Shown here one piece after another: positions 33,861 through 41,415 of a stretch of DNA of 64,000 nucleotides. The notes beneath the pieces were generated by a model that ran no database searches, was not told where the DNA came from, and worked only from the letters and a program-made list of their open reading frames with translations. The stretch covers positions 101,145 to 165,144 of the forward strand of contig UQUO01000003.1 in assembly GCA_900544295.1 (NCBI GenBank), read 5' to 3'. Origin of the DNA: an uncultured Eubacteriales bacterium (lineage in GTDB: Bacteria; Bacillota; Clostridia; Oscillospirales; Oscillospiraceae). Position 1 is the stretch's first letter, and each line of letters begins with the position of its first letter. A program made the translations under genes and the position numbers.

Positions 33861-33975
33861 AAACCATACAAAAAATGCCCAAAATCAGTCGAAAAATTCT
33901 GAATTGCCCTCAGCTAACCAATGAGGTTAAACGGGCATTACGGAGGCGGAGAGTTTAGTCATATAGGAAGGAAGA
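33861..33975 (-). repeat. Third, truncated copy of the first repeat type
   Basis: It contains CATACAAAAAATGCCC and CGAAAAATTCTGAA, matching 32878-32920 and 33107-33122. On the minus strand it gives FRIFRLILGIFCM, like FRIIRLILPIIC in unit 2, but the preceding part carries a stop. It ends just before the first small early gene. Confidence 0.55.
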
Positions 33976-34011
33976 AGATAACACCAAAATAAGGGAAAGG
34001 AGCAATGCAAA

Positions 34012-34221
34012 ATGGAATCACGGACTTATGTATGTCGCAAACTCTGGCTGTACGAGTTTTTGACGAAAAAGGGTTTTGTGCCGTTCAAGGTGGCGGTGGA
34101 CAAGTACGACTGTCGCAAGACGATTTGGCTTTATACCAACTCCCCTGAACTACAAGAGGCAGTGGAAGAGTATTACTCTCAGCCATACTTCCAAAACCTT
34201 ACACAGAAAGGAGCAGAGTGA
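34012..34221 (+). CDS. Small phage protein, DUF5659-like, 69 aa
   Basis: A compact protein starting MESRTYVCRKLWLYEFLTKKGFVPFK, with a later KTIWLYTNSPELQEAVEEYYS. This resembles small phage and plasmid proteins of the DUF5659 type, in which a tyrosine-rich first half is followed by a helix. Function unknown. AAAGGAGC lies 9 nt before ATG 34012. It is the first real gene after the repeat region, and its stop lies one base before the next start. Confidence 0.65.
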   Translation: MESRTYVCRKLWLYEFLTKKGFVPFKVAVDKYDCRKTIWLYTNSPELQEAVEEYYSQPYFQNLTQKGAE

Positions 34222-34222
34222 A

Positions 34223-34381
34223 ATGAAAGAAATTGTAAGTACAGAAAATGGATTCGCCGTCAAGAATGAAAACGGTGAGATTATCAGCACTTTTGACAGA
34301 GATACTGCGCTGGAGCGTATTCTAAGCCGTAACCAGCATATCAAGCAAGTGCTGGAAAACACAATCAATAACAATCTGTAA
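34223..34381 (+). CDS. Small phage protein of 52 aa, unknown
   Basis: The ORF begins MKEIVSTENGFAVKNENGEI and ends in a charged helix (ALERILSRNQHIKQVLENTI). AAAGGAGCAGAG precedes ATG 34223, which is why I take this start and not an upstream in-frame one overlapping the previous gene. No family recognised. Confidence 0.6.
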   Translation: MKEIVSTENGFAVKNENGEIISTFDRDTALERILSRNQHIKQVLENTINNNL

Positions 34382-34413
34382 TCAAAATATTAAGTCGCAA
34401 AGGAGAAAAGAAA

Positions 34414-35103
34414 ATGAGTAACATGAAGAAAAATTCAGCCCTTATTTATGAAGGGACATATCAGGCAATCAACTACATTCCCGATGAGAAATTGCAGTTG
34501 GAGGCGTATCGGGGCATTATCGAATATGGCTTGTACGGAACTGAGCCGCACTCAGAAAATCCATTCGTGAATATGGTGTATGTCCAAGCTATCCCCTATC
34601 TCAATAAAGCAAGAGAGCGCTATCAAAAAGCCGTAGAGAGCGGTAAAAAGGGTGGCCGTCCTACACAAATCGACAAAGAGAGGGTGCAGGAGCTTAAAGA
34701 GAATGGTTTGAGCCTTAAAGAGATTGCAGCCGAACTGGGCGTTCCAGAGAACACCGTCAAATCTATCCTCTATCGGGAGGGTGCAAAGGGTGCAAAGGGT
34801 ATGCAAAGGGGTGCAAACCTTAATGATAATGTTAATGATAAGGTTAATGATAATGTTAATGATAATGAGAATGTAAATGATAATGAGAATGTAAATGAAA
34901 AAGAAAAAGAAAATGATACTGTACATGAAAACGAGAAAGAGAATGGTATTGAAGTAGGAGACGATTTCCCATTCAACGACGATGAAGGAGAGGATTTTGA
35001 CGGGAACCCTGTCTTTGACAGATATGGCTCTACGGACAATCCAGTACAGTATGATGATTTCTCTTCTGGTGAAGAAATTGAAGATGGCGATTTGCCATTT
35101 TAA
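34414..35103 (+). CDS. DUF6291-like phage protein with HTH and Asn-rich repeat
   Basis: A 229-aa protein. The first 75 residues or so (KNSALIYEGTYQAINYIPDE, then AYRGIIEYGLYG) resemble DUF6291 domains found in phage replication-region proteins. Residues about 90-125 form a helix-turn-helix (LKENGLSLKEIAAELGVPENTVKSIL). After a GAKG linker, residues about 136-170 are NDNVND/NDNENV repeats encoded by near-perfect tandem DNA. The last 55 residues are strongly acidic and end in DLPF, like a single-stranded-DNA-binding-protein tail. It is the only candidate for replication control in the prophage. Start ATG 34414 follows AAAGGAG. Confidence 0.7.
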   Translation: MSNMKKNSALIYEGTYQAINYIPDEKLQLEAYRGIIEYGLYGTEPHSENPFVNMVYVQAIPYLNKARERYQKAVESGKKGGRPTQIDKERVQELKENGLSLKEIAAELGVPENTVKSILYREGAKGAKGMQRGANLNDNVNDKVNDNVNDNENVNDNENVNEKEKENDTVHENEKENGIEVGDDFPFNDDEGEDFDGNPVFDRYGSTDNPVQYDDFSSGEEIEDGDLPF

Positions 35104-35123
35104 TATTTATTTTTGTTTATTTT

Positions 35124-35181
35124 CCTTACGGCCAAGTAGGTAGCGTGAGGCAGAGCCTCTGCTATCTTCTGGACTGTAAGG
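35124..35181 (+). ncRNA. Strong stem-loop in an intergenic gap, possible structured RNA
   Basis: An outer stem CCTTAC (35124-35129) pairs with GTAAGG (35176-35181), then CCA with TGG. An inner 11-bp stem (35139-35150 with 35156-35166) has one bulged T. A separate terminator follows 4 nt later. Together they look like a small structured transcript or a leader with an attenuator. No family recognised. Confidence 0.5.
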
Positions 35182-35184
35182 TTT

Positions 35185-35218
35185 GCTCCGTACCGCAGAG
35201 CGGTATGGGGCTTTTTTG
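35185..35218 (+). terminator. Terminator downstream of the DUF6291-like gene
   Basis: An 11-bp stem (35185-35195 with 35201-35211; two G-T pairs) with a five-base loop and a run of six T. It separates the early small genes from the nuclease and packaging genes. Confidence 0.88.
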
Positions 35219-35288
35219 TTAGTATAGGAAAAACCATAAAGATTATGTACAAATCCATTTCGGGGAAAGGAAGATGTGAAATTGTATA

Positions 35289-35846
35289 ATGTTGAAAAAA
35301 TTCAGTGGAGATTTAAGGAGGGCAAAAGTTGGTGAAGCAATCGTAATGCAAGTCCTCCAATCTGTTTACGGTAACGATTATGATTTCAACGACGTAAGCG
35401 ACAATAAAGAGTATTGGCATAAGGGAGACATTGAGATTGTACGGGATGGCAAGAGTAAATATCTTGATGTAAAGATGGACTCCCGCATTGCTCAGACAGG
35501 GAATATCTTGTGTGAGGATGAAGTCTATTTTGTAGAGAATGACTCATTCCGGCCTGGATGTATCCACTCAGACTACGACTATCTTGCTATCATCTCTGTG
35601 GAGGCCAAGCGTATTTGGATTGTCGATAATCACGAACTGCAACAGCACTATAAAGAGGGTAGGGAGTTTGCTTGCCGACACGAGGAACAAACGACTTACG
35701 GCTATCTGTTCCCGCTCTATAAGGCTCAGAAATATGGCATGATTAAAGCAATCATTGATTATGAGGAACTTGGCGGACACCAGAACAGAGTGTATAACCC
35801 TGTCAATGTGTACGATAAGCAAGAGACGCTACCAGAGGCCGTGTGA
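35289..35846 (+). CDS. Putative PD-(D/E)XK nuclease
   Basis: A 185-aa protein with a restriction-endonuclease-like active site. Glu in KVGEAIV lies in the first helix, Asp in HKGDIEIV starts a strand, and LDVK supplies the D-x-K motif on the next strand (spacing of about 13 residues). This is the PD-(D/E)XK layout of small phage nucleases and resolvases. The remainder is strand-rich with no further known domain. It lies just ahead of the terminase genes. ATG 35289 has no ideal Shine-Dalgarno. Family-level call from motif pattern only. Confidence 0.6.
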   Translation: MLKKFSGDLRRAKVGEAIVMQVLQSVYGNDYDFNDVSDNKEYWHKGDIEIVRDGKSKYLDVKMDSRIAQTGNILCEDEVYFVENDSFRPGCIHSDYDYLAIISVEAKRIWIVDNHELQQHYKEGREFACRHEEQTTYGYLFPLYKAQKYGMIKAIIDYEELGGHQNRVYNPVNVYDKQETLPEAV

Positions 35847-35979
35847 GAGAATTTATGGCTTTTGGAGTATAGCTGACTATCAAAAATAAAAGGCCGTCAG
35901 AGCGGCTTAGAATGCGTTACAGAGGGGGTAGTGGTTTGCTATCCCCTCTTGTGCGTTTAACAATGTAGGAGGTGAGAAT

Positions 35980-36306
35980 GTGGCAAGAAATACTGAAAAT
36001 TTGAAGGTGCCAACCTCGGAACAAGCTCGTGAGTATGGAAGGAAGGGCGGCAAGGCTTCTGGAGAGGCCAGACGCAGAAAAAAGGAGCTGAAAGAGCTTC
36101 TTGAAATTGCCCTCTCTCAGCCTTGTAAGGATAACCCGGATATTGATAACTGGACGGCGATGACATTGGCTCTGCTGAAGAAAGCCAAGAGTGGTGACAC
36201 TAAGGCTTATGAGGTAGTGCGGGATACGCTGGGGCAGAAGCCCACTGATAAGCTGGAGGCGAATATTGATAGCACCATCAATATCAAGGTTGATGTGGGT
36301 GAGTGA
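35980..36306 (+). CDS. Terminase small-subunit-like protein
   Basis: A 108-aa basic protein with the REYGRKGGKASGEARRRKKELKE motif (about residues 17-39), then a helical part and a C-terminal INIKVDVGE. Proteins with this KGG-rich start occupy the small terminase position in many Firmicute siphophages. The GTG start at 35980 has AGGAGGTGAGA upstream. The stop overlaps the large terminase start. Small terminase subunits recognise phage DNA for packaging; here this is inferred from position. Confidence 0.7.
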   Translation: MARNTENLKVPTSEQAREYGRKGGKASGEARRRKKELKELLEIALSQPCKDNPDIDNWTAMTLALLKKAKSGDTKAYEVVRDTLGQKPTDKLEANIDSTINIKVDVGE

Positions 36307-37544
36307 CTATGGATATTAACCTTACACTCAGCAAAAAGTTATTTGTGCCTAAATTTTACCCGCTTCTTTTTGATTATTCCAACCGCTGGGAGTGCTACAT
36401 GGGGAGCGCCGGTTCTGCCAAGAGTTACTTTATTACTCAGAAGCTAATTATACGGGCGCTGAATGAGAAAATCAAAATCCTTGTGTGTCGGCGCTACGGT
36501 ACTACCCTGAGAAACACTTGCTTTAGCTTGTTTAAGGATATTTTGGCGAAGTGGAAGCTGACAGAGTATGTAAAAATTAGGGAGACAGATTTCACCATTC
36601 GATTTCCTAACGGCTCAGAGATAATCTTCATGGGCTTGGACGAAGAGACAAAATTATTGTCCTTGAATAATATCGGGGCAATCTTCATCGAAGAAGCCTA
36701 CGAAGTCCCAAAGCCGATTGTGGAGCAGCTTAACTTGCGTTTACGGGGAAATACAGAAAATCAGCAAATTTTGATGGCCTGGAACCCCATTAACCGTAAC
36801 CATTGGCTATATGACTTCTGCGAAGTAAATCCGCCTCAGTCGTTCATTTATTTACACTCAACCTTTAGGGACAACCCATTTCTTAACGCTCAATATATCA
36901 AAGAGCTTGAGGAAATGTACACACGCAACCCAGCCAGAGCAAGAATCTTCTGTGACGGATTATGGGGCGTGGATTCTGAGGGGCTTGTAATTACCAACTG
37001 GCAAGAAAAAGAGTTTAATCCGATGGAGCTTGCAGCCGCTGGGCTTGAACATAGAGCCGGGATGGACTTGGGCTGGATTGATAAGAGCGCAATCATTGAC
37101 ACGCTCTATGATAGGGACAACCACACAATTTATGTGTTCAATGAGTTTTACAAAAGCGGGTGTCAACTGTCAGAGCTGGCTACGGCTATTAAGGATATGA
37201 ACCTACACCGTACTAAGGTGTTTGTGGACGCAGCAGAGCCACGCAGTATTCAGTTCTTTAAGAATGAGGGCATTAGGGCTGAGGCTTGCGCCAAGGGCAA
37301 AGACAGCGTAAAAGCTGGGCTTATGTTCTTGCAGGACAACATGATTATTGTACATCCAAAATGCAGGAACTTTATAAATGAGCTGGAAAATTTCTCATAT
37401 ATCAAGAGCAAGCAAACCGGCGAATGGACAGAAGACACCACGCACGAGTGGAGCCACGCCATAGACGCTTGCAGATACGCTTACAGCGATATTTATACGA
37501 ACACTAAACTAAAAACCATGAGCAAGACAGCTCTTGGATTGTAA
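36303..37544 (+). CDS. Phage terminase large subunit
   Basis: A 413-aa packaging motor of the PBSX/SPP1-like family. The ATPase domain has a Walker A variant GSAGSAKS (about residues 35-42) and Walker B IGAIFIEEA, and the coupling motif region MAWNP follows. The RNase-H-like nuclease domain carries acidic residues in GMDLGW, FVDAAEP and HAIDACRYAY. The start is GTG 36303 overlapping the previous stop, or ATG 36309. The gene appears complete. Confidence 0.93.
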   Translation: MTMDINLTLSKKLFVPKFYPLLFDYSNRWECYMGSAGSAKSYFITQKLIIRALNEKIKILVCRRYGTTLRNTCFSLFKDILAKWKLTEYVKIRETDFTIRFPNGSEIIFMGLDEETKLLSLNNIGAIFIEEAYEVPKPIVEQLNLRLRGNTENQQILMAWNPINRNHWLYDFCEVNPPQSFIYLHSTFRDNPFLNAQYIKELEEMYTRNPARARIFCDGLWGVDSEGLVITNWQEKEFNPMELAAAGLEHRAGMDLGWIDKSAIIDTLYDRDNHTIYVFNEFYKSGCQLSELATAIKDMNLHRTKVFVDAAEPRSIQFFKNEGIRAEACAKGKDSVKAGLMFLQDNMIIVHPKCRNFINELENFSYIKSKQTGEWTEDTTHEWSHAIDACRYAYSDIYTNTKLKTMSKTALGL

Positions 37545-37555
37545 GGAGGCTAACA

Positions 37556-37852
37556 ATGGCTGTTGAATATCTGTATGACTGTATCTATCTTACACCGGGA
37601 CAGGATACGGGCATTTCTGCAACTATCACCGATGGTAACGATGAGCCTATTACCACTGGTTGCAGCATGGTTTTGTACGACGAAAACGACGAAGTGATTA
37701 TTACTGTAGACGGTAAATATATTGCGGAGTTAGGCTCATGGCAGTTTGATTTTAAGGCGGCTGATACAGCGGCTCTCTCTGGACGGTATTTTTACGCAAT
37801 TTTGCACGATGGAGAGAGTTTGTGCTTTAAGACACCGATTTATTTTGAGTAA
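37556..37852 (+). CDS. Small beta-rich phage protein, Ig-like/BppU-like
   Basis: A 98-aa protein predicted to be all strands: it begins VEYLYDCIYLTPGQDTGISA and continues with DGNDEPITTGCSMVLYDEND and a terminal YFYAILHDGESLCFKTPIYFE. The pattern resembles the N-terminal baseplate-attachment domain of BppU-type receptor-binding proteins. It opens a cassette of surface-type genes located between terminase and portal. AAGGAGGCTAAC precedes the start. Confidence 0.55.
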   Translation: MAVEYLYDCIYLTPGQDTGISATITDGNDEPITTGCSMVLYDENDEVIITVDGKYIAELGSWQFDFKAADTAALSGRYFYAILHDGESLCFKTPIYFE

Positions 37853-37865
37853 AGGAGGGAGCTAA

Positions 37866-38549
37866 ATGGGTATTGAACTCAAGAGCAAGGCTGGCTCTGT
37901 CAGCGTCCATCAATCAATGCTCAAGGGCGACGATGGAGGCTATTACACTCCCTCTGTTGATGCGGAGGGTAATTTGACTTGGACTCCCTCTGAGGGCGAT
38001 ATGCCGCCTGTTGCTGGGGCTAACATCAAGGGCGAAGACGGCGCTGATGGTGCGCCTGGTAAGGACGGTGCTCCGGGCAAGGATGGTACTCCCGGCAAGG
38101 ATGGAAGTCCAGGTAAGGATGGTGTAACTCCACATATTGGAGACAACGGTAATTGGTACATTGGAGATGTAGACACCGGCACTCCCGCTCGTGGGCAAGA
38201 CGGCGCTCCGGGGAAAGATGGTGTTGACGGCGCTCCTGGCGCTCCAGGAACCCCCGGAAAAGACGGTAAGGATGGTGCTCCCGGTGCAGATGGTGTAAGC
38301 CCCACCGTGGAGATTACGGCCATTGACGGCGGTAATAGAGTGAGTATCACCGATGCCGAAGGTAGTTCGAGCTTTGATGTTATGAATGGCACGGACGGCG
38401 CTCCTGGTACTCCGGGGGCTGACGGAGCAGACGGCCATACTCCCGTCAAGGGTGTTGATTACTGGACTGAGACAGATAAGAGCGAGATTGTCTCCGAAGT
38501 GATTGCGGAGCTTCCTGTCTACAATGGGGAGGTGGTGTCCGATGTCTAA
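37866..38549 (+). CDS. Phage collagen-like fibre protein
   Basis: A 227-aa protein with three Gly-X-Y blocks: about residues 57-87 (GKDGAPGKDGTPGKDG type), about 112-143 and about 177-197. Short globular segments (HIGDNGNWYIGDVDTG, SPTVEITAIDGGNRVSI) separate them. A C-terminal VKGVDYWTETDKSEIV module is common in phage tail proteins. Collagen-like repeats form trimeric stalks. It probably builds a host-contact fibre, though the location before the portal is odd. AAAGGAGGGAG precedes ATG 37866. The stop overlaps the next start. Confidence 0.82.
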   Translation: MGIELKSKAGSVSVHQSMLKGDDGGYYTPSVDAEGNLTWTPSEGDMPPVAGANIKGEDGADGAPGKDGAPGKDGTPGKDGSPGKDGVTPHIGDNGNWYIGDVDTGTPARGQDGAPGKDGVDGAPGAPGTPGKDGKDGAPGADGVSPTVEITAIDGGNRVSITDAEGSSSFDVMNGTDGAPGTPGADGADGHTPVKGVDYWTETDKSEIVSEVIAELPVYNGEVVSDV

Positions 38550-39642
38550 TATTCAAATCAATATCTCTGACAATGGTACAACCACCCTGGCGACTGCTGG
38601 AAAGTATTGCGATAGGAATGTAGACGTTGTGGTTGATGTACAAGGCGGTGGCGGTGGTGGAGATTTGCCGCCGGAGGCATTCAATATTACAGGGAATTGC
38701 GAATATCTGAACTACAATGGCAAATGGGATTGGTTTTTCAATTCTTATGGTAATAATGTGACTATTGAACCAAGAAGATGCACATCTTGGTTTAGTTCGA
38801 GCAATATAGTGGATTTTAAGCCTAAAATTATAATCGGCGCAACTGCAAACGAGGCCAGCAGTATTTTTATGGGCATGAAAAGTCTTGAAACAATATCTGG
38901 AAATATTGAAATTCAAGATGGTGCTGAACAATGGGCATATTTAGTTTCGCTATTTAATGGATGCTTAAACCTAAAAGAAGTACCAGATGCTGTCGAAACT
39001 ATGATTGCTATCAATACAGCATCAAATGCAAGCTCTATCTTTAATAGTTGCGCCTCTCTCAGAACTGTAAAACAAAGCATACTGGAATGCCTTTCCAATA
39101 AATCATCGTTGAACAGTTTATTCGTCCAATGTTATGTGCTCGACTATATTATTGGTTTCCCAGTTACAACAGAGACTGTCACATATAATATGTTAAATAA
39201 TACATTTTCTTCTTGCGGTAGAATAAACAAATTAACTTTTGCAACTAATAACGGCGTTGCAAAGACGGCTCAAATGAAAAGTCAAAACATTGATTTGTCA
39301 AATAGAGTTGGTTGGATTTTTACTGATTCGTATATTGGTGACAACAGTGGAATTACATCGGCCACAAAAGTAACTGATGATGTGACATACCAGGAACTTA
39401 AAGATAACCCAGATTGGTGGACAACCAATGAAAATTATAGCCGCTACAACCATGACAGCGCCGTAGAGACAATCAACAGTTTGCCTGACACCAGCGCCTA
39501 TCTTGCTACTTCTGGCGGTACTAACACCATCAAATTCAGAGGCGTAGCCGGTTCTCTCACAGACGGTGGGGCTATCAACACACTGACAGCAGAGGAAATT
39601 GCAGTTGCTACGGCTAAGGGCTGGACTGTGACACTGGTTTAA
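38542..39642 (+). CDS. BspA-like/leucine-rich surface protein, putative receptor-binding
   Basis: A 366-aa protein. Residues about 1-45 (IQINISDNGTTTLATAGKYC ... GGGGGGD) are a tail-type N-terminal module. The middle contains irregular leucine-rich repeats of the BspA type (SLETISGNIEI, LFNGCLNLKEVPDAV, IFNSCASLRTV, TFSSCGRINKLTF). It ends in EEIAVATAKGWTVTLV, a frequent ending of such proteins. I start at ATG 38542, inside the end of the collagen-like gene, with GGGGAGGTGG upstream. A role in cell-surface recognition is inferred. Confidence 0.68.
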   Translation: MSNIQINISDNGTTTLATAGKYCDRNVDVVVDVQGGGGGGDLPPEAFNITGNCEYLNYNGKWDWFFNSYGNNVTIEPRRCTSWFSSSNIVDFKPKIIIGATANEASSIFMGMKSLETISGNIEIQDGAEQWAYLVSLFNGCLNLKEVPDAVETMIAINTASNASSIFNSCASLRTVKQSILECLSNKSSLNSLFVQCYVLDYIIGFPVTTETVTYNMLNNTFSSCGRINKLTFATNNGVAKTAQMKSQNIDLSNRVGWIFTDSYIGDNSGITSATKVTDDVTYQELKDNPDWWTTNENYSRYNHDSAVETINSLPDTSAYLATSGGTNTIKFRGVAGSLTDGGAINTLTAEEIAVATAKGWTVTLV

Positions 39643-39656
39643 GGGGGATGACTGAA

Positions 39657-39923
39657 ATGATTTATAGCGACTTTGTTCTCACCCGCTATGATGCGGATGA
39701 AGGAAAGACTTTTGATTGGAAAGAGCCTCATTATACAGAGGATGAGCACGGCGAACAGGTGCAAGAGCATCTTTACGCCAAGACTTTGTTTATTGGTGGC
39801 ACTGATTCCATTGAGAATTATGTTGAGGTGGATGAGAGCGGAAATGTGACAGAGCTTACATCTCCAGAGGATGCGACTGAGGCTGACTATGTTGCCGCTC
39901 TGAAAGAACTGGGGGCGGAGTGA
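39657..39923 (+). CDS. Small phage protein of 88 aa, unknown
   Basis: An acidic protein starting MIYSDFVLTRYDADEGKTFDWKEPHY and ending EATEADYVAALKELGAE. It resembles the small chaperone-like genes that accompany fibre genes, but I recognise no family. AAGGGGG is about 10 nt before ATG 39657, so I prefer this over ATG 39648. It abuts the next gene. Confidence 0.6.
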   Translation: MIYSDFVLTRYDADEGKTFDWKEPHYTEDEHGEQVQEHLYAKTLFIGGTDSIENYVEVDESGNVTELTSPEDATEADYVAALKELGAE

Positions 39924-40087
39924 TGAAGAGACAAGACTTGATTGAAAAGGTTGCCGCTGTCAAATCCGAAACCCAGGCCGCACTTCAACTTGTGTATGAT
40001 TCTCTCAACCACGGCCAACAGCAAAAGATTCTCAAAGATGCCGATGTCAAAGCCTTGTTTGACAGATACGGCGTTGTTTATGAGTAA
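39923..40087 (+). CDS. Small phage protein of 54 aa, unknown
   Basis: A 54-codon ORF encoding a charged, mostly helical peptide (KRQDLIEKVAAVKSETQAAL ... DVKALFDRYGVVYE). It starts at ATG 39923 overlapping the previous stop, with GGGGGCGGAG upstream, and ends 11 nt before the portal gene. It may be a trimerisation or assembly helper of the fibre cassette; no family recognised. Confidence 0.6.
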   Translation: MKRQDLIEKVAAVKSETQAALQLVYDSLNHGQQQKILKDADVKALFDRYGVVYE

Positions 40088-40098
40088 GGGGTGATGTG

Positions 40099-41415
40099 AT
40101 GTTTTGTATTAACCGTGATACGGAGCTGACAACCGACTTGCTCACAAGGATGATTGGGAAATTCATTACCAATGAGCAACCAAAGCTCCAAAAATGGAAA
40201 AACTATTACGATGGTAAGCACATTATCTTGAATAAGAGCTATGCTGACGCAAGTAAGGAATGCAACCACATCGACACCAACTACTGCAAGATTGTCACTG
40301 ATACATATAGTGGGTACATCGTGGGCAAGCCTGTAAGCTATGTGAGCAATCAAAATATTGACGATGTGCAGGAAGTCATCAACTACAATGATTCTGACTC
40401 TGAGGATATGCAGTGGCTCACCAATGCGCTTATTTATAATGTAGGTTATGAACTCCAGTGGATTGATAAAAACGCTCAGGTGCGCTATTCACAGGTAAAT
40501 CCGCTCAATGCTTTCGCAATCTATGATAATACTCTGGATTGCGAGCTTCTTTATTTTGTGCGCTGGTACAACACCGACGCATTCAATGAAAGCGACATTT
40601 ATAACGTAGAGGTTTATTCTTCTGATACGGTAAAAACCTATGAGGCGCACGGTTTGGGCGGCGCTCTGACTCTTATCAGTGAAGTGCCTCACCACTTCGG
40701 AGATGTCCCTGTCAGTGTGTTCAAGCTCAACGAAACTGGCGACAACATTTTTAACTGTATCATTTCTCTGAACGATGCCTACAATGAGTTGCAAAGTTCT
40801 GAAATTGACGATTTTAGCGCATGGGTTGACGCATATCTTACCCTTACTGGTGTTGATGCGGAGAATGAAGACATTGCCGCTATGAAAGAAAGCCGTGTTC
40901 TTCTGCTTCCTACCGGCGCACAGGCCGGATGGCTCACCAAAAATGCCAGTGACACACAAATTGTCAATATGCTGGACAACATCAAGAAAAACATCTTTAA
41001 GGTAACTGCTTGCCCGGATATGGCGGATGAAACATTCCTTGCCCAGAGCGGCACAGCACTTGCCTATAAACTTGTTGGGTTTGAAAATGTTGCCTCTGGA
41101 ATTGTGGCTCAGTTCACAAAGGCGCTCCAGCGCAGAATTGAGCTTATTTGCAATGTTCTCAATCTCAAGGCCAGTGACGCTGTATGGCGTGATATTGGCA
41201 TTAGATTTGTCCGCAATCTTCCCGTCAACCTGACAGAGACAATCCAGCTCATCAACTCCCTCAAAGGCACTGTGAGCGACGCTACACTGCTTGCGCAGCT
41301 TCCCTTTGTGGATGATGTCCAGGCAGAATTGGAGGCCGTACAGAAGCAGAAGGAGGCGAATATGAGCCTCTTTACTTTTAATCAGGTTGAAGATGAGGAA
41401 GAGGATGATGTGTAA
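40099..41415 (+). CDS. Phage portal protein (SPP1 gp6-like)
   Basis: A 438-aa portal forming the dodecameric DNA gate at one capsid vertex. KLQKWKNYYDGKH at the N-terminus, YSGYIVGKPVSY, VYSSDTVKTYE, and FHFGDVPVSVFKLNE-like HHFGDVPVSVFKLNETGD are typical of SPP1-type portals. The C-terminal third is helical (QRRIELICNVLNL, NLPVNLTETIQLINSLKG). GTG 40096 is a possible alternative to ATG 40099. The last base of its stop is the first base of the next start. Confidence 0.92.
   Translation: MFCINRDTELTTDLLTRMIGKFITNEQPKLQKWKNYYDGKHIILNKSYADASKECNHIDTNYCKIVTDTYSGYIVGKPVSYVSNQNIDDVQEVINYNDSDSEDMQWLTNALIYNVGYELQWIDKNAQVRYSQVNPLNAFAIYDNTLDCELLYFVRWYNTDAFNESDIYNVEVYSSDTVKTYEAHGLGGALTLISEVPHHFGDVPVSVFKLNETGDNIFNCIISLNDAYNELQSSEIDDFSAWVDAYLTLTGVDAENEDIAAMKESRVLLLPTGAQAGWLTKNASDTQIVNMLDNIKKNIFKVTACPDMADETFLAQSGTALAYKLVGFENVASGIVAQFTKALQRRIELICNVLNLKASDAVWRDIGIRFVRNLPVNLTETIQLINSLKGTVSDATLLAQLPFVDDVQAELEAVQKQKEANMSLFTFNQVEDEEEDDV

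Noticed and set aside
37914..38449. Minus-strand proline/serine-rich frames opposite the collagen-like gene
   Set aside because: Direct complement of Gly-X-Y codons.
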